Positions 23,560 to 32,437 of a stretch of 64,000 nucleotides of DNA are shown here, in pieces. The first letter of the stretch is position 1. Every line of letters begins with the position of its first letter. The stretch is from Hymenochaete sp. R1. Taxonomy: Eukaryota; Basidiomycota; Agaricomycetes; Hymenochaetales; Hymenochaetaceae. The position numbers were made by a program, and so were the translations under genes. A model generated the notes under the pieces. That model searched no databases, was not told the origin of the DNA, and saw only the letters and a program-made list of their open reading frames with translations. The DNA is taken from contig JAFREE010000034.1 of assembly GCA_019400425.1 (NCBI GenBank), positions 124,001-188,000 of the forward strand, in the 5' to 3' direction.

Positions 23560-25005
23560 ATGTCATCTTCAAGGAAGAGAAGACCTTCTATAACACAAGC
23601 CTCAAACCAGCCCCACGATGCCAGCAAGCGTTCTAAACTAACAGAAGAACACCCAGAAGCCTCTGCACTGGTCGGATCATCGGTCCCTGCTATAGAACAA
23701 CCGGATAACATGACAGTTCAGGTTGAGGAGGTAGAGAAAGGCGCCCAACTGCGCAAACTGTTAAACAAAGCTAGGTCATTGCTCAACGAAGGATCACTAG
23801 AGACTACCGCCGATAGGGCTTTCTTCGATGCCCTCAACTTTCCAGAAGGATCCCCCGGTTTTTTTATTCCAAAGACATCCCAAGATCCTGGCAAGATTCT
23901 AGGATTACCCGAAGAGCTAGCCAATTTCACGCTTATTGACCGACATTACACCCACCTGAAGTTCCTTGACGGTATTACCCAGAAACTCCGAGAAGTAGAC
24001 ACGCAACAACTTTGCTCGAAACGACGGTCTGCATGCGAAAATCTCAGAAGGGTTCTGGCCGAGTGTATCGTGAGCGCGAGGCAGCAAGCTCGCCGACGTC
24101 ATCTCAAAGAGGACCTGGAAGACCTTCTTACCAGACTCCAGTCCGCAGCGGAGCAACTCGTGAACGAACTAAACATGCTTGCCTCTACTCCGTCATCCGC
24201 TTCACATCACTCCGGAGCATTTTCTTCGTCAGCCGAATTGCAGCAACTGGGTTGGGAGACACAGCTTTACAAGATGGAACGTCGGATTGACGAGCTTGAG
24301 GCACAGCGAGAATTCTACTTGACGGACTGGCGCACTTGTAAGGTCACAAGTAATTACACAGATCCATATACAAGAGGCGACAAACGCACAGACCCGCCTA
24401 CGAAGAGCGACAAATACGGCGAGATCGAAAAAGTCAAAGAAGATTTGCCTTCGGGGCACGCTCTGAAACGTCTCATAGACGAAAATTACGATAATTATCT
24501 TGCAGCGGCATGGGTTCCTCAATATGTCGATAAAGCCCAGGATCTGGAGAAAGGATACGAGCAGTACCAGGGCCTAGTCAGGTTCCTTAATACAATGAGA
24601 GAGAAGATGCTAGGCTACGATGTCGCAGATTTGAGACTGCGGCTGTCTAACGCTATCATTTCCCGCAAGAGGTATCTTCAGTACTCGACTCTGAAAGCGC
24701 TCGCGACTCAGAATAAAGCTTGCCTTGACCAGTTTGAAACAGAGATCCGGATGTTGGAAGAAAAGAAGCAAAACGTGGTTGCTTTCGAAAAATCCATGCC
24801 TAATGACATAAGCCCCAGAATTATTCGAGAAGAAGTGAATAAACGGGCAAGAGAGCTTGTGAGGCAATATAATCTAACCGGGCATTCACAAGACGGCGTC
24901 TTTGTGATAGAGACAGTAGAGATAAAGAATCGACTTCAGAAATTGACGGCGATGATGAGCTTTTATACTGAATTGCTTGGAAAAACCGCAGCACCGTCCT
25001 CGTGA
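23560..25005 (+). CDS. Tandem intronless paralogue 1, coiled-coil protein of unknown function
   Basis: One uninterrupted frame codes for 481 residues. The N-terminus is basic with likely nuclear-import signals (SRKRRP and SKRSKL). It shares blocks with the two genes downstream: LNEGSLETTADRAFFDAL followed by GSPGFFIPKT, LKFLDGITQKLREVD, KRRSACENLRRVL, LPSGHALKRLIDENYDNYL, LEKGYEQYQGL, and the C-terminal KLTAMMSFYTELLG. Between the blocks lie Glu/Lys/Leu-rich stretches likely to be coiled coil. It has no signal peptide or membrane segment and no catalytic motif I recognise. It carries a C-terminal insertion (HSQDGVFVIETVE) missing from the other two, so it seems the most diverged copy. A TATA box lies upstream. 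I know of no family match. Confidence 0.75.
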   Translation: MSSSRKRRPSITQASNQPHDASKRSKLTEEHPEASALVGSSVPAIEQPDNMTVQVEEVEKGAQLRKLLNKARSLLNEGSLETTADRAFFDALNFPEGSPGFFIPKTSQDPGKILGLPEELANFTLIDRHYTHLKFLDGITQKLREVDTQQLCSKRRSACENLRRVLAECIVSARQQARRRHLKEDLEDLLTRLQSAAEQLVNELNMLASTPSSASHHSGAFSSSAELQQLGWETQLYKMERRIDELEAQREFYLTDWRTCKVTSNYTDPYTRGDKRTDPPTKSDKYGEIEKVKEDLPSGHALKRLIDENYDNYLAAAWVPQYVDKAQDLEKGYEQYQGLVRFLNTMREKMLGYDVADLRLRLSNAIISRKRYLQYSTLKALATQNKACLDQFETEIRMLEEKKQNVVAFEKSMPNDISPRIIREEVNKRARELVRQYNLTGHSQDGVFVIETVEIKNRLQKLTAMMSFYTELLGKTAAPSS

Positions 25006-25651
25006 GTGATGTTTAAAGTGAGTTTCTTCGCGTTATCCGTTTTCTTTAAGATCGAGTTCATGCATGACTATAACGGATATCTTTACCGGAAGGCATGTTT
25101 ATCTGCGCCCAACCGCGGCTCCCCAGCTTCGTAATTTCCTTGTGTACATACAATATATAGTCCCTTTCCTCGAAATCTTAAGTTGAGTTGAGGGAATCAG
25201 GCTTGATATTTGATATTATATCATCATCGAGTGCTTACGTCACGAATGAAACTTTTCCGCGCAGCGTCGCTCTGCACTTTTCAACTTTGCACCATCCACT
25301 GTGCGGCACTTTGCTTCCACTGGACTGATCCAGCAATGTCGGTCTTATTCGAGGTCCTGCCAGTGATTACTTTGTCTCATTAACAATATTAAATGCACCT
25401 GCTTTCCTTATGATTGCAACTCTGGGTAAGGCTTTACGCTTCTTTGCATTGGCCCAACATTGATTACAAAGATGTATTATCCGGTCCTATATCGTTCATC
25501 TTGACTGTAGCATTCATTTTGACGCAAATTGACTGATTTTTAAACCCTTATAGCAAACAGGCGTTGTACTCACCCGCCCTGGCCCCTTCCTTCCTGCTGG
25601 CATCGCGATCCAAGCATCTCATAGTTCTCAGCGCCACAGGTCCCTTCGATC
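25006..25651. other. Spacer between tandem paralogues 1 and 2
   Basis: No gene is seen. The part near 25425-25460 reads much like the leader of paralogue 3 near 27325-27345 (both have a GGTAA..TTTACGCT string followed by C/T-rich sequence and TGC). This suggests that 5' flanking DNA was duplicated with the gene, and possibly that a leader intron with a GGTAAG donor is present. Confidence 0.5.
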
Positions 25652-26935
25652 ATGTCAACAGGATCCGGGAGCAAGAGAAAGACTTCCACAACACAACAAC
25701 AGCATGGTGCCCCTAAGCGTCCGAAACAAGCCGAAGGCCCCCTGGATGTCTCTGCCCTGCCTAACGCATCCGTTCCGGGTGCTCCTACCTCCACTGTAGT
25801 CACAAACGAGCTGTCGAAATCGTCTCTGGAAGATGATGGTGGTGATGACAAGCTTCTCAAACTGATTAACGAGGCGAAAGCAAGTCTTGCTGAGGGATCG
25901 CTAGAGACCGCTGCTGATCATGCCTTTTCCAGCGCCCTCATTGAACCTCCAGGGAGCCCTGGGTTCATCGTTCCCAAGACTCCTGCTGTCCGTAATGGCA
26001 TAGACAATTTGTCTCTTTCCAATCTGCTGCACCCGCATTTGAATTTCCTCGAGAATGTCAAGAAAAAACTCTGGAAGGTGGACGTTGCAAAGCTCTCAAC
26101 TAGCAGACGATCGACATCATGCGAGGAGCTTAAAAAATACCTCTCTGAGTTTATCACGGTGAAACTCAGAAGGATTCGTAGAAGGCGTAAATTCAAAGAG
26201 GACTTGGACAAACAATGTCAAGACATCGAGGCCGAAACCGAGCGAATCCAATCAGAGTTGGATCGTGTTACATCCTCTTCTAGCATGCCACGCTTGCAGC
26301 AGCAACAAGAATCAGGATCACTTCAGGCACAGTTGTCTGTGAAAAAGCAGGATCTGGACAAAGCGAAAATACAGCAGAGGTTTTTTACAATGAACAGATC
26401 CTCAAACAAGAACAGACGAGGGAAAGCAAGTGATCGTCCGCAGAACGAATTCGAGAAGATCAGAAACGAGTTGCCTAAAGGACATGCTCTCGCGAAGCTT
26501 CTTGACGACTACTATGACGGGTACCTTGCAGAGACCTGGGATCCTGAGGAGCGCGATCCTGTCTTGAATCTGGAAGATGGCTATGACCAGTATCAAGGAC
26601 TAGATAATCTCTATGTGAGGATGAGGGAACCCGAAATAAATGAAGGAGTGGAAGCTTTGCTTTCCAGGTTGAAACGTGCTGTGGAGCTTCGTAAAACTGA
26701 CTTCAAGAATCGAGTCTTCAATGATTACGCTAAAACGGTCCCTTCCAGCGTACTCGATACAGAGATCCAGACATTAACAGAGCAGAGAGACAGCCTTTCT
26801 AAATCTGTGCGTAGCCATTTTGATACCGAAGAATTCTGGGAACTCAGTGGCAGACTAGAGGAAGTGGAGTCTCGCCTTGAGAAGTTGAAAGCGACTGCGG
26901 CTTTCTTTTCTGGGCTGCCTACCTGTTCCGGGTGA
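25652..26935 (+). CDS. Tandem intronless paralogue 2, coiled-coil protein of unknown function
   Basis: A single exon codes for 427 residues. It starts MSTGSGSKRKTSTTQQQ and has a basic KRPKQ patch near residue 25, a likely nuclear signal. Shared blocks are AKASLAEGSLETAADHAF, GSPGFIVPKTP, LNFLENVKKKLWKVDVAKL, RRSTSCEELKKYLSEF, LPKGHALAKLLDDYYDGYL and LEDGYDQYQGLDNLYVRM, and it closes with LEKLKATAAFFSGLP. The middle is Arg/Lys/Glu-rich (RRIRRRRKFKEDLDK) and should be helical. It is closer to paralogue 3 than to paralogue 1, since both share RRSTSCE, KKKLW.VDVAKLS and HFDTE/HFDTD followed by FW. No named domain was recognised. Confidence 0.75.
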   Translation: MSTGSGSKRKTSTTQQQHGAPKRPKQAEGPLDVSALPNASVPGAPTSTVVTNELSKSSLEDDGGDDKLLKLINEAKASLAEGSLETAADHAFSSALIEPPGSPGFIVPKTPAVRNGIDNLSLSNLLHPHLNFLENVKKKLWKVDVAKLSTSRRSTSCEELKKYLSEFITVKLRRIRRRRKFKEDLDKQCQDIEAETERIQSELDRVTSSSSMPRLQQQQESGSLQAQLSVKKQDLDKAKIQQRFFTMNRSSNKNRRGKASDRPQNEFEKIRNELPKGHALAKLLDDYYDGYLAETWDPEERDPVLNLEDGYDQYQGLDNLYVRMREPEINEGVEALLSRLKRAVELRKTDFKNRVFNDYAKTVPSSVLDTEIQTLTEQRDSLSKSVRSHFDTEEFWELSGRLEEVESRLEKLKATAAFFSGLPTCSG

Positions 26936-27550
26936 TCCTGGCTGCGGGGATGTTTAAGTTTCTTCTCTTTCCTTGCATTTTAAGATTGTGCTCGACTTTA
27001 GGACTCGCCTAATCAGAAGGTGCATCGGTTTGTAAGTAGTCGAATACTACCAGTAGCACTGTCTCTATTTCATGCATACGCAATAGACCATTTCCCCACA
27101 CATTACAATATTTGATGAAAGGTAACCCATTTCATTATCTGGAAGGCTTTTCTTTACACCGAAGACGATCTCCCGCGCAACGCGCGCGTTTCACCTTTCC
27201 CGTCACTGGCATTTTGCGGTGCGGGCCCTCGACTAAACTAGTACTCACTCATGATGCAGCAAATAGGTGGTTATCCGTTTTCATGCCAACCATCTCCCTC
27301 TGGATGCTCAAGTGCATACCCAGGTAAAGTTTTACGCTCATCTGCGGATAGGTGAATTGACTGAAATGGAGTTCCTTTTCGATCCCAAATAGTTCAACTT
27401 CTTTGCGTCAATTGCGTGGCTTCTACGCTAGTATCTTTGTAATGCAAACTGCGATACTTTGAGCTTCTTCAAGCTCACATTCTACCCTATCGCCATCACG
27501 AAGCAAGCATCCCGTGGCACTATCTTCTTTCCACCTCGACCCGTACCCAC
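26936..27550. other. Spacer between tandem paralogues 2 and 3
   Basis: No gene is seen. It holds the presumed 3' end of paralogue 2 and the leader of paralogue 3. Both the 3' flank here and that of paralogue 1 contain GATGTTTAA shortly after the stop. Confidence 0.5.
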
Positions 27551-28900
27551 ATGTCAGCTAGATCTGAGGGTAAAAGAAAGGCTCCTGCCACAGACCCAGG
27601 TCACCCAGGCCCTGTGGAACGTCACGGTCATGATGACCCCAAGCGCCCAAAGCAAATAGGAAGCTCATCGCCAGCAAAAGCGACCGCCAGACAAGGCGGT
27701 GCATCATCCACGAATGCGCCTCCCTCCGTTGCAGTTGCAGACAAACCAATGGTAAAGATAGTTAGAGATGAAAAGCTTCATGGGTTGCTGGATGAGGCAA
27801 AAGCTTCCCTTGCTGAAGGTGTATTAAGGGTGGACGACTCGGACGACCGCGCATTCTTCATCGCTCTTACTGAAACTCCAGGAGGGCCCGGTTTTGACAT
27901 TCCAAAAACGCCTTATCGCATCGGAAATTTGGCTCTTGCGGACCTGCTCTATCCTTATCTGAAGTTCCTCGACGATGTCAAGAAAAAACTCTGGCAGGTG
28001 GACGTCGCAAAGCTCTCTACCGATCGACGGTCGACATCGTGCGAGAAACTAAGAAAGTATCTCTCCGATCGTTTCCGCAATAAAAGAAAAGAAGCTACAA
28101 CCCGACCAAGGTTCAAAGAAGATTTGAATAAACGGCGCAACGACTGGGAGGTCGAAGCCGAGCAAATCCGAGCGGACATCAAACGGATCGCACCTCCACT
28201 GGCAAGTTCCTCCGAGTCGAACACACCCGCCAGCCACAGTTCGATTCTGACCTTGACTGAACAGCAGCAAGAGCATTTAAAACTGCTTCGTGCAAAGCTG
28301 TCTGTGAAGGAAAATGAACTCGTCGAGGCTAATGCGCAATGGGATCTTTTCACGACGGATAGGCGTTTAAACGCGGATACTCGTGCAAGTACAAGCATTC
28401 GTCCTGCAACCGAACTCGAGAAGGTCAAAAGCGACTTACCCGAAGGACACGCTCTTACTTTGCTTGTCAACGAATACTATGACGAGTATCTTGCAGTGCC
28501 CTGGGCAATCCGAGAAAATGACGCCGTCTTGAGTCTGAAACAGGGTTATGACCAATACCAAGGACTAGAGAGGCTCTATGCGAGGATGAGAGAGGCTGGA
28601 ATGGGAGAAGGAATCGAGTATCTGCACATAACGTTGAAAAAAGCTATCAGCTCTCGCAAGATCGACTTGAGGGATCGAGCACTGAAAAGACTAGCGAATA
28701 CAGTTAATCCCGATATACTTGATCCTGAGATTCAAACACTGGTTAAACAAAAGCATAATCTTTCGAGTTCTGCGCTCAACCACTTTGATACCGACCATTT
28801 TTGGGATTTGAACAGCGATCTGACGGTGATAGAAGGCCGGCTTGAAAAGTTGACGGCGATGAAGGCATTCTTTACTGAACTACGTAGCGGATCTGGATGA
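27551..28900 (+). CDS. Tandem intronless paralogue 3, coiled-coil protein of unknown function
   Basis: A single exon codes for 449 residues, beginning MSARSEGKRKAPATDPGH. A basic KRPKQ patch lies near residue 35, as in paralogue 2. The shared blocks recur in the same order: LLDEAKASLAEG, GGPGFDIPKTP, LKFLDDVKKKLWQVDVAKL, RRSTSCEKLRKYLSD, RFKEDLNKRRNDWE, LPEGHALTLLVNEYYDEYL, LKQGYDQYQGLERLYARM, and the end KLTAMKAFFTELRSGSG. The collinear blocks show that whole genes were duplicated, not single domains. Helical, charged spacer regions suggest a rod-like or multimeric protein. The function is unknown. The third copy lies tail to tail with the Pumilio gene. Confidence 0.75.
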   Translation: MSARSEGKRKAPATDPGHPGPVERHGHDDPKRPKQIGSSSPAKATARQGGASSTNAPPSVAVADKPMVKIVRDEKLHGLLDEAKASLAEGVLRVDDSDDRAFFIALTETPGGPGFDIPKTPYRIGNLALADLLYPYLKFLDDVKKKLWQVDVAKLSTDRRSTSCEKLRKYLSDRFRNKRKEATTRPRFKEDLNKRRNDWEVEAEQIRADIKRIAPPLASSSESNTPASHSSILTLTEQQQEHLKLLRAKLSVKENELVEANAQWDLFTTDRRLNADTRASTSIRPATELEKVKSDLPEGHALTLLVNEYYDEYLAVPWAIRENDAVLSLKQGYDQYQGLERLYARMREAGMGEGIEYLHITLKKAISSRKIDLRDRALKRLANTVNPDILDPEIQTLVKQKHNLSSSALNHFDTDHFWDLNSDLTVIEGRLEKLTAMKAFFTELRSGSG

Positions 28901-29628
28901 ACTCTGAATAACCAAGAGGCCGATTAAAGACCCAGATAAGCAATATCTTTTCATAGGTTTACTTTGGCGAGGAATGTATTCTTTTACTTTACATTTCTGA
29001 GATCCTTTCGGTATAGGCGCTTTCCTTCCAGTCACGAATTTCCGCGAGTGAATTGGGTTTGAATCAATCCTTCTTCAAGTAAGCGCGAAGGCACGAGCCA
29101 TCGTTCCATATGTCGTTTAAGTAACATGCAACGGACTTGATTGAATTATACGACTGTGGTGTACCTAAAGAAGAGATGAAGAAAGGGTAAACGAATGGAC
29201 AACGAAAAAAGAGCGGCGACTAAACGAGTTTCTCTACGGTGGAGACAGAAGTACCAATGACTTCAACTGAAAACCGTGTAATAATCAAAAAAAAAGGAAA
29301 ACTGAGATTTGCAGGATTATTTTAGATGTGCGAGAAGGAAAAGAGCTTTATGGAGGAGACAGGAGAAAGCAAGTTGGAAAGGATATGCATTCCGAAGTTG
29401 ATATGCGACTAGGTGGATCAAGTCCGGCGTATAGATGTGGATTGTAGGTAGCGAGGAGACAAGAAAATAGGGAAAGAAAGAGAAACGAAACACAATGCGT
29501 TGATATGTAGCATGCGTGCGAGAGGATGAAAGAAAATGAGTCGAGAAGATGCGAGACAGAAAAACAAAACCGGTGCCTTTGTAAAAATGGCGTATTATAA
29601 CTGCTATTCCAATTCCAGATTATACCAT
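28901..29628. other. Convergent 3' flanks, no gene seen
   Basis: This 728-bp stretch lies between paralogue 3 (plus) and the Pumilio gene (minus). It contains A-rich runs and no supported coding frame. It is long for a convergent spacer in this window and probably contains a long Pumilio 3' UTR. Confidence 0.5.
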
Positions 29629-32437
29629 TTATGCTTGCTCGCCGTCGGTTGGCGTTCCTTCGGTACCCATAGCAGCAGAAGATTCGCTCAAAGACTGGCC
29701 TGAAATTTTCTCCAGGAGGCGTTCAACTGAAACCAAGCAAAACAAAGTTAAAACAAGATGATGAAAGGAAGCTTTCTCGATCAATTTTACTCACTGGAAA
29801 TTAGGTGCTTGCTATAGGCACTAGAGTATCTGCGCATTGTGGCGAGTTGCGGCCTGACCTTGGACACTAGTATATCCTTCTGCTCGCCCTCAACAACAGA
29901 TAATGCACGCTGGAGGACGTAGTCTACGATATCCAAAGTCAATATCTCGCTCTGAACAAGGACTATAATCGCTTCACGTACTCGCATACTGGTCCTTCAT
30001 CATCGTCACGACCGGACTCACACCATCTGCCTTCGGAGTCATCATTTCCTCAATGAGAAGACGACGAAGCTCCGAGTCGGCAGTGACAAGCGCCTTTTCG
30101 CACACGTTGGACGCAAACTTATGCCTTGCCATCTGGAGCATCTGGCCGCGCATCCTTCCGATAATAAGCTGCCTATCTTGCAAAGGGCCATTCTCCAAGA
30201 CGAATTGCACGACATAGTTCTGTAGAAACTAGGGTCAGACCTACATCTGCGAGAAAAGAGTGACACATACGCCAAACTGATCCTGCATCAAATTGATGGT
30301 GTACTTGTGCAATTCGTCCAAAAGAGGGCGAGTTTGTTCTTCAGGCAAATGCTCGAAGCACCTCTGCAACACTCGACACCCGTAAGGATGAGTAGAGAGC
30401 TCGTAAACGCTGCCCTTGAATGATTGCACGAAGCCAAGCTGCTGAGGTGACACGCGCTCAATGAGCTTCTGGATGACGTGGTTACCGTTTGCGTCCTTGA
30501 CACACTTCAGGACGTGCGCGTCCAGTTCGCGTACAAATGCCGACTGCTGTTCGGGCAGGATGTACTCAATGGCCTGAAAATATATCATGAGCGACATGAT
30601 AGTAAATCGAAGAAAGGACGAATCACTTTCTGCACGACACGGCAGCCATACATCTGTAGCGACAAGCTCAGGATATGGCCCTCCATCGTGTTTGCTAAGA
30701 TACTCTTCTGTATCTGCGTTCCGTGCTCGAAGAGTTTTTGAATGACCTGAGTTTTTGAATCACGTCAGCTGCCTTCATTAGCTTTCGGTAAGAAAGTCAC
30801 TAACGTAGTTTCCAAAGACATCCTGGATCAATTGAAGAGCCGAACTCGGAACGATCTCATCAAACACAACTTGCTTCTCATCGCTCGATGCAGACTCAAG
30901 TTTCTGCTGAATGAAGCGAGAGCCATGTTGATCCCCGCTGAACTCGACAATATATCCGAAGATGTCCTAAACAAAGTGCATTAACGTCAGCTATAACGCC
31001 ACTCAGATTCCAATTGATGAAGTTACCTTCAGCTCCCACTTTCTCGACTTATTTGCTCGGAACTCGTCCAACAATGCACTCCTCAGCGTGATACCCGGCG
31101 TCTCCCCAGGAATCTTTCTTCCATGATTCATCGACTGCTGGAACAAGGTCAACGCCTGATTGGCCGCGGCAGGGTTTCCGAACATCGCCGAGCCGTTAGG
31201 CATCATCATAGGTAATTGGCCTGTATACTCGGCAGGAAAGCTTGCGGTGTGCGGTGATGGCGTCGAATGGCGCGCTGAGGCGTACATTTGTTGGTTCAGT
31301 TGTTGTTGTTGTTGAATTGCATACTTTACGTTAAAACAAAAAACAATATATTTTCAATTTCATGTCGACAATTTCTGGAGATCGAGAAAACGGCATTCTC
31401 ACCTGTAGCTCCCGTTTTTTATCCGTCAAGGACGCAGGTGGCATCTGCGAAATGGTCGTAGATTGCATAGGCGAATGGGGGGCGGCATAGTGCATCAAAG
31501 GCTGTGTCGAATAGAAAAACTGTGACGCTGGCGGACGGCCCGAACCAGAAAAATCATAGAAAACGCCGGGGGCTTTACGCATGTCAGGACCAACGATGTC
31601 ATGCGCATCAGCACTAAACGGAAAATTTGACGTACCCGCGTAGGTGGGCGTCGCGTTTGCAGGCGCTGGTGATCCATAGATAGACGCATCTGAGTTGTTC
31701 CCATAGCTGTAGAAATCGACGTTTGAGGGCGACGAGTAGTATGCCTGATAGTCCCCCGGGTTACCATAACCTCCAAAAGACGGGCGCGATTGGTGAGGCT
31801 GGAGGACGTGGGGAGCTCGTGCAGACGGAGCAGGTTGAGCTTGAGGCATGTTAGTTGCCGGCCGATAGGATGACCCTTGATTGTTATAGTCCTCGCCAAC
31901 GGACAAGCCGCGTAGCCCCATCGTTAGATCCTCGACTGATCCAGAGCCCTCGTAGCCGGAAGACCCGTTTGCTTGACCTCCGTATTGCACGTTGGTAGTA
32001 AAGCCGACCGCTGTTGGTGAAGGGACCCCACTGTATCGTCCGTTTTTCGAAGTCGAGTTCAAAACGGAAGATGCTCTATCCTGCGTAAAAGATTAGAATT
32101 CAAAGCATCATAAACTGTATCTTATGAGCACCCTACTTGACCGAAATCTTGCGCTTGCGGGCTGCCAGAGATATCGTTGGTTTGAGGTAATTCCCAAGAA
32201 CCGCTAGGGGGACGAGATGACACCCACGTATCTCTTTGAGGAGCAGAAACATCTGCCCCACTTGCGTTTGAAGACCCCGAGGGTTGACGCTGCCCAGCAC
32301 CCCACATCTTGCGGCACAAGAAAAGAAAAACACACGTCATAGTCAGTTTATATTCAAACACCGTGAAACCCAGAGAATAAGCTCACCTGCCAATTAGAAT
32401 TCAAGGCCTTTAGCCCAACAGTAGAGTTCATACCCAT
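29629..32437 (-). CDS. Pumilio-homology (PUF) RNA-binding protein
   Basis: PUF proteins bind mRNA 3' UTRs and recruit decay or repression machinery; yeast Puf3 controls mitochondrial mRNAs. The start at 32437 opens a short first exon ([17 protein letters not shown]), then a Gly/Ser/Tyr-rich disordered region with PYASA- and Q-rich parts. Eight PUF repeats occupy the C-terminal half. Their base-contact residues read SR..Q (GSRFIQ), NY..Q, CR..Q, NH..Q, CR..Q, NY..Q, SN..E (SNVCEK) and NY..Q, which is the classical Pumilio/Puf3 code. It ends TPTDGEQA at 29629. Repeats 2, 6 and 8 are each split by an intron. There are about ten exons. The intact code predicts normal binding to UGUANAUA. Confidence 0.93.
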
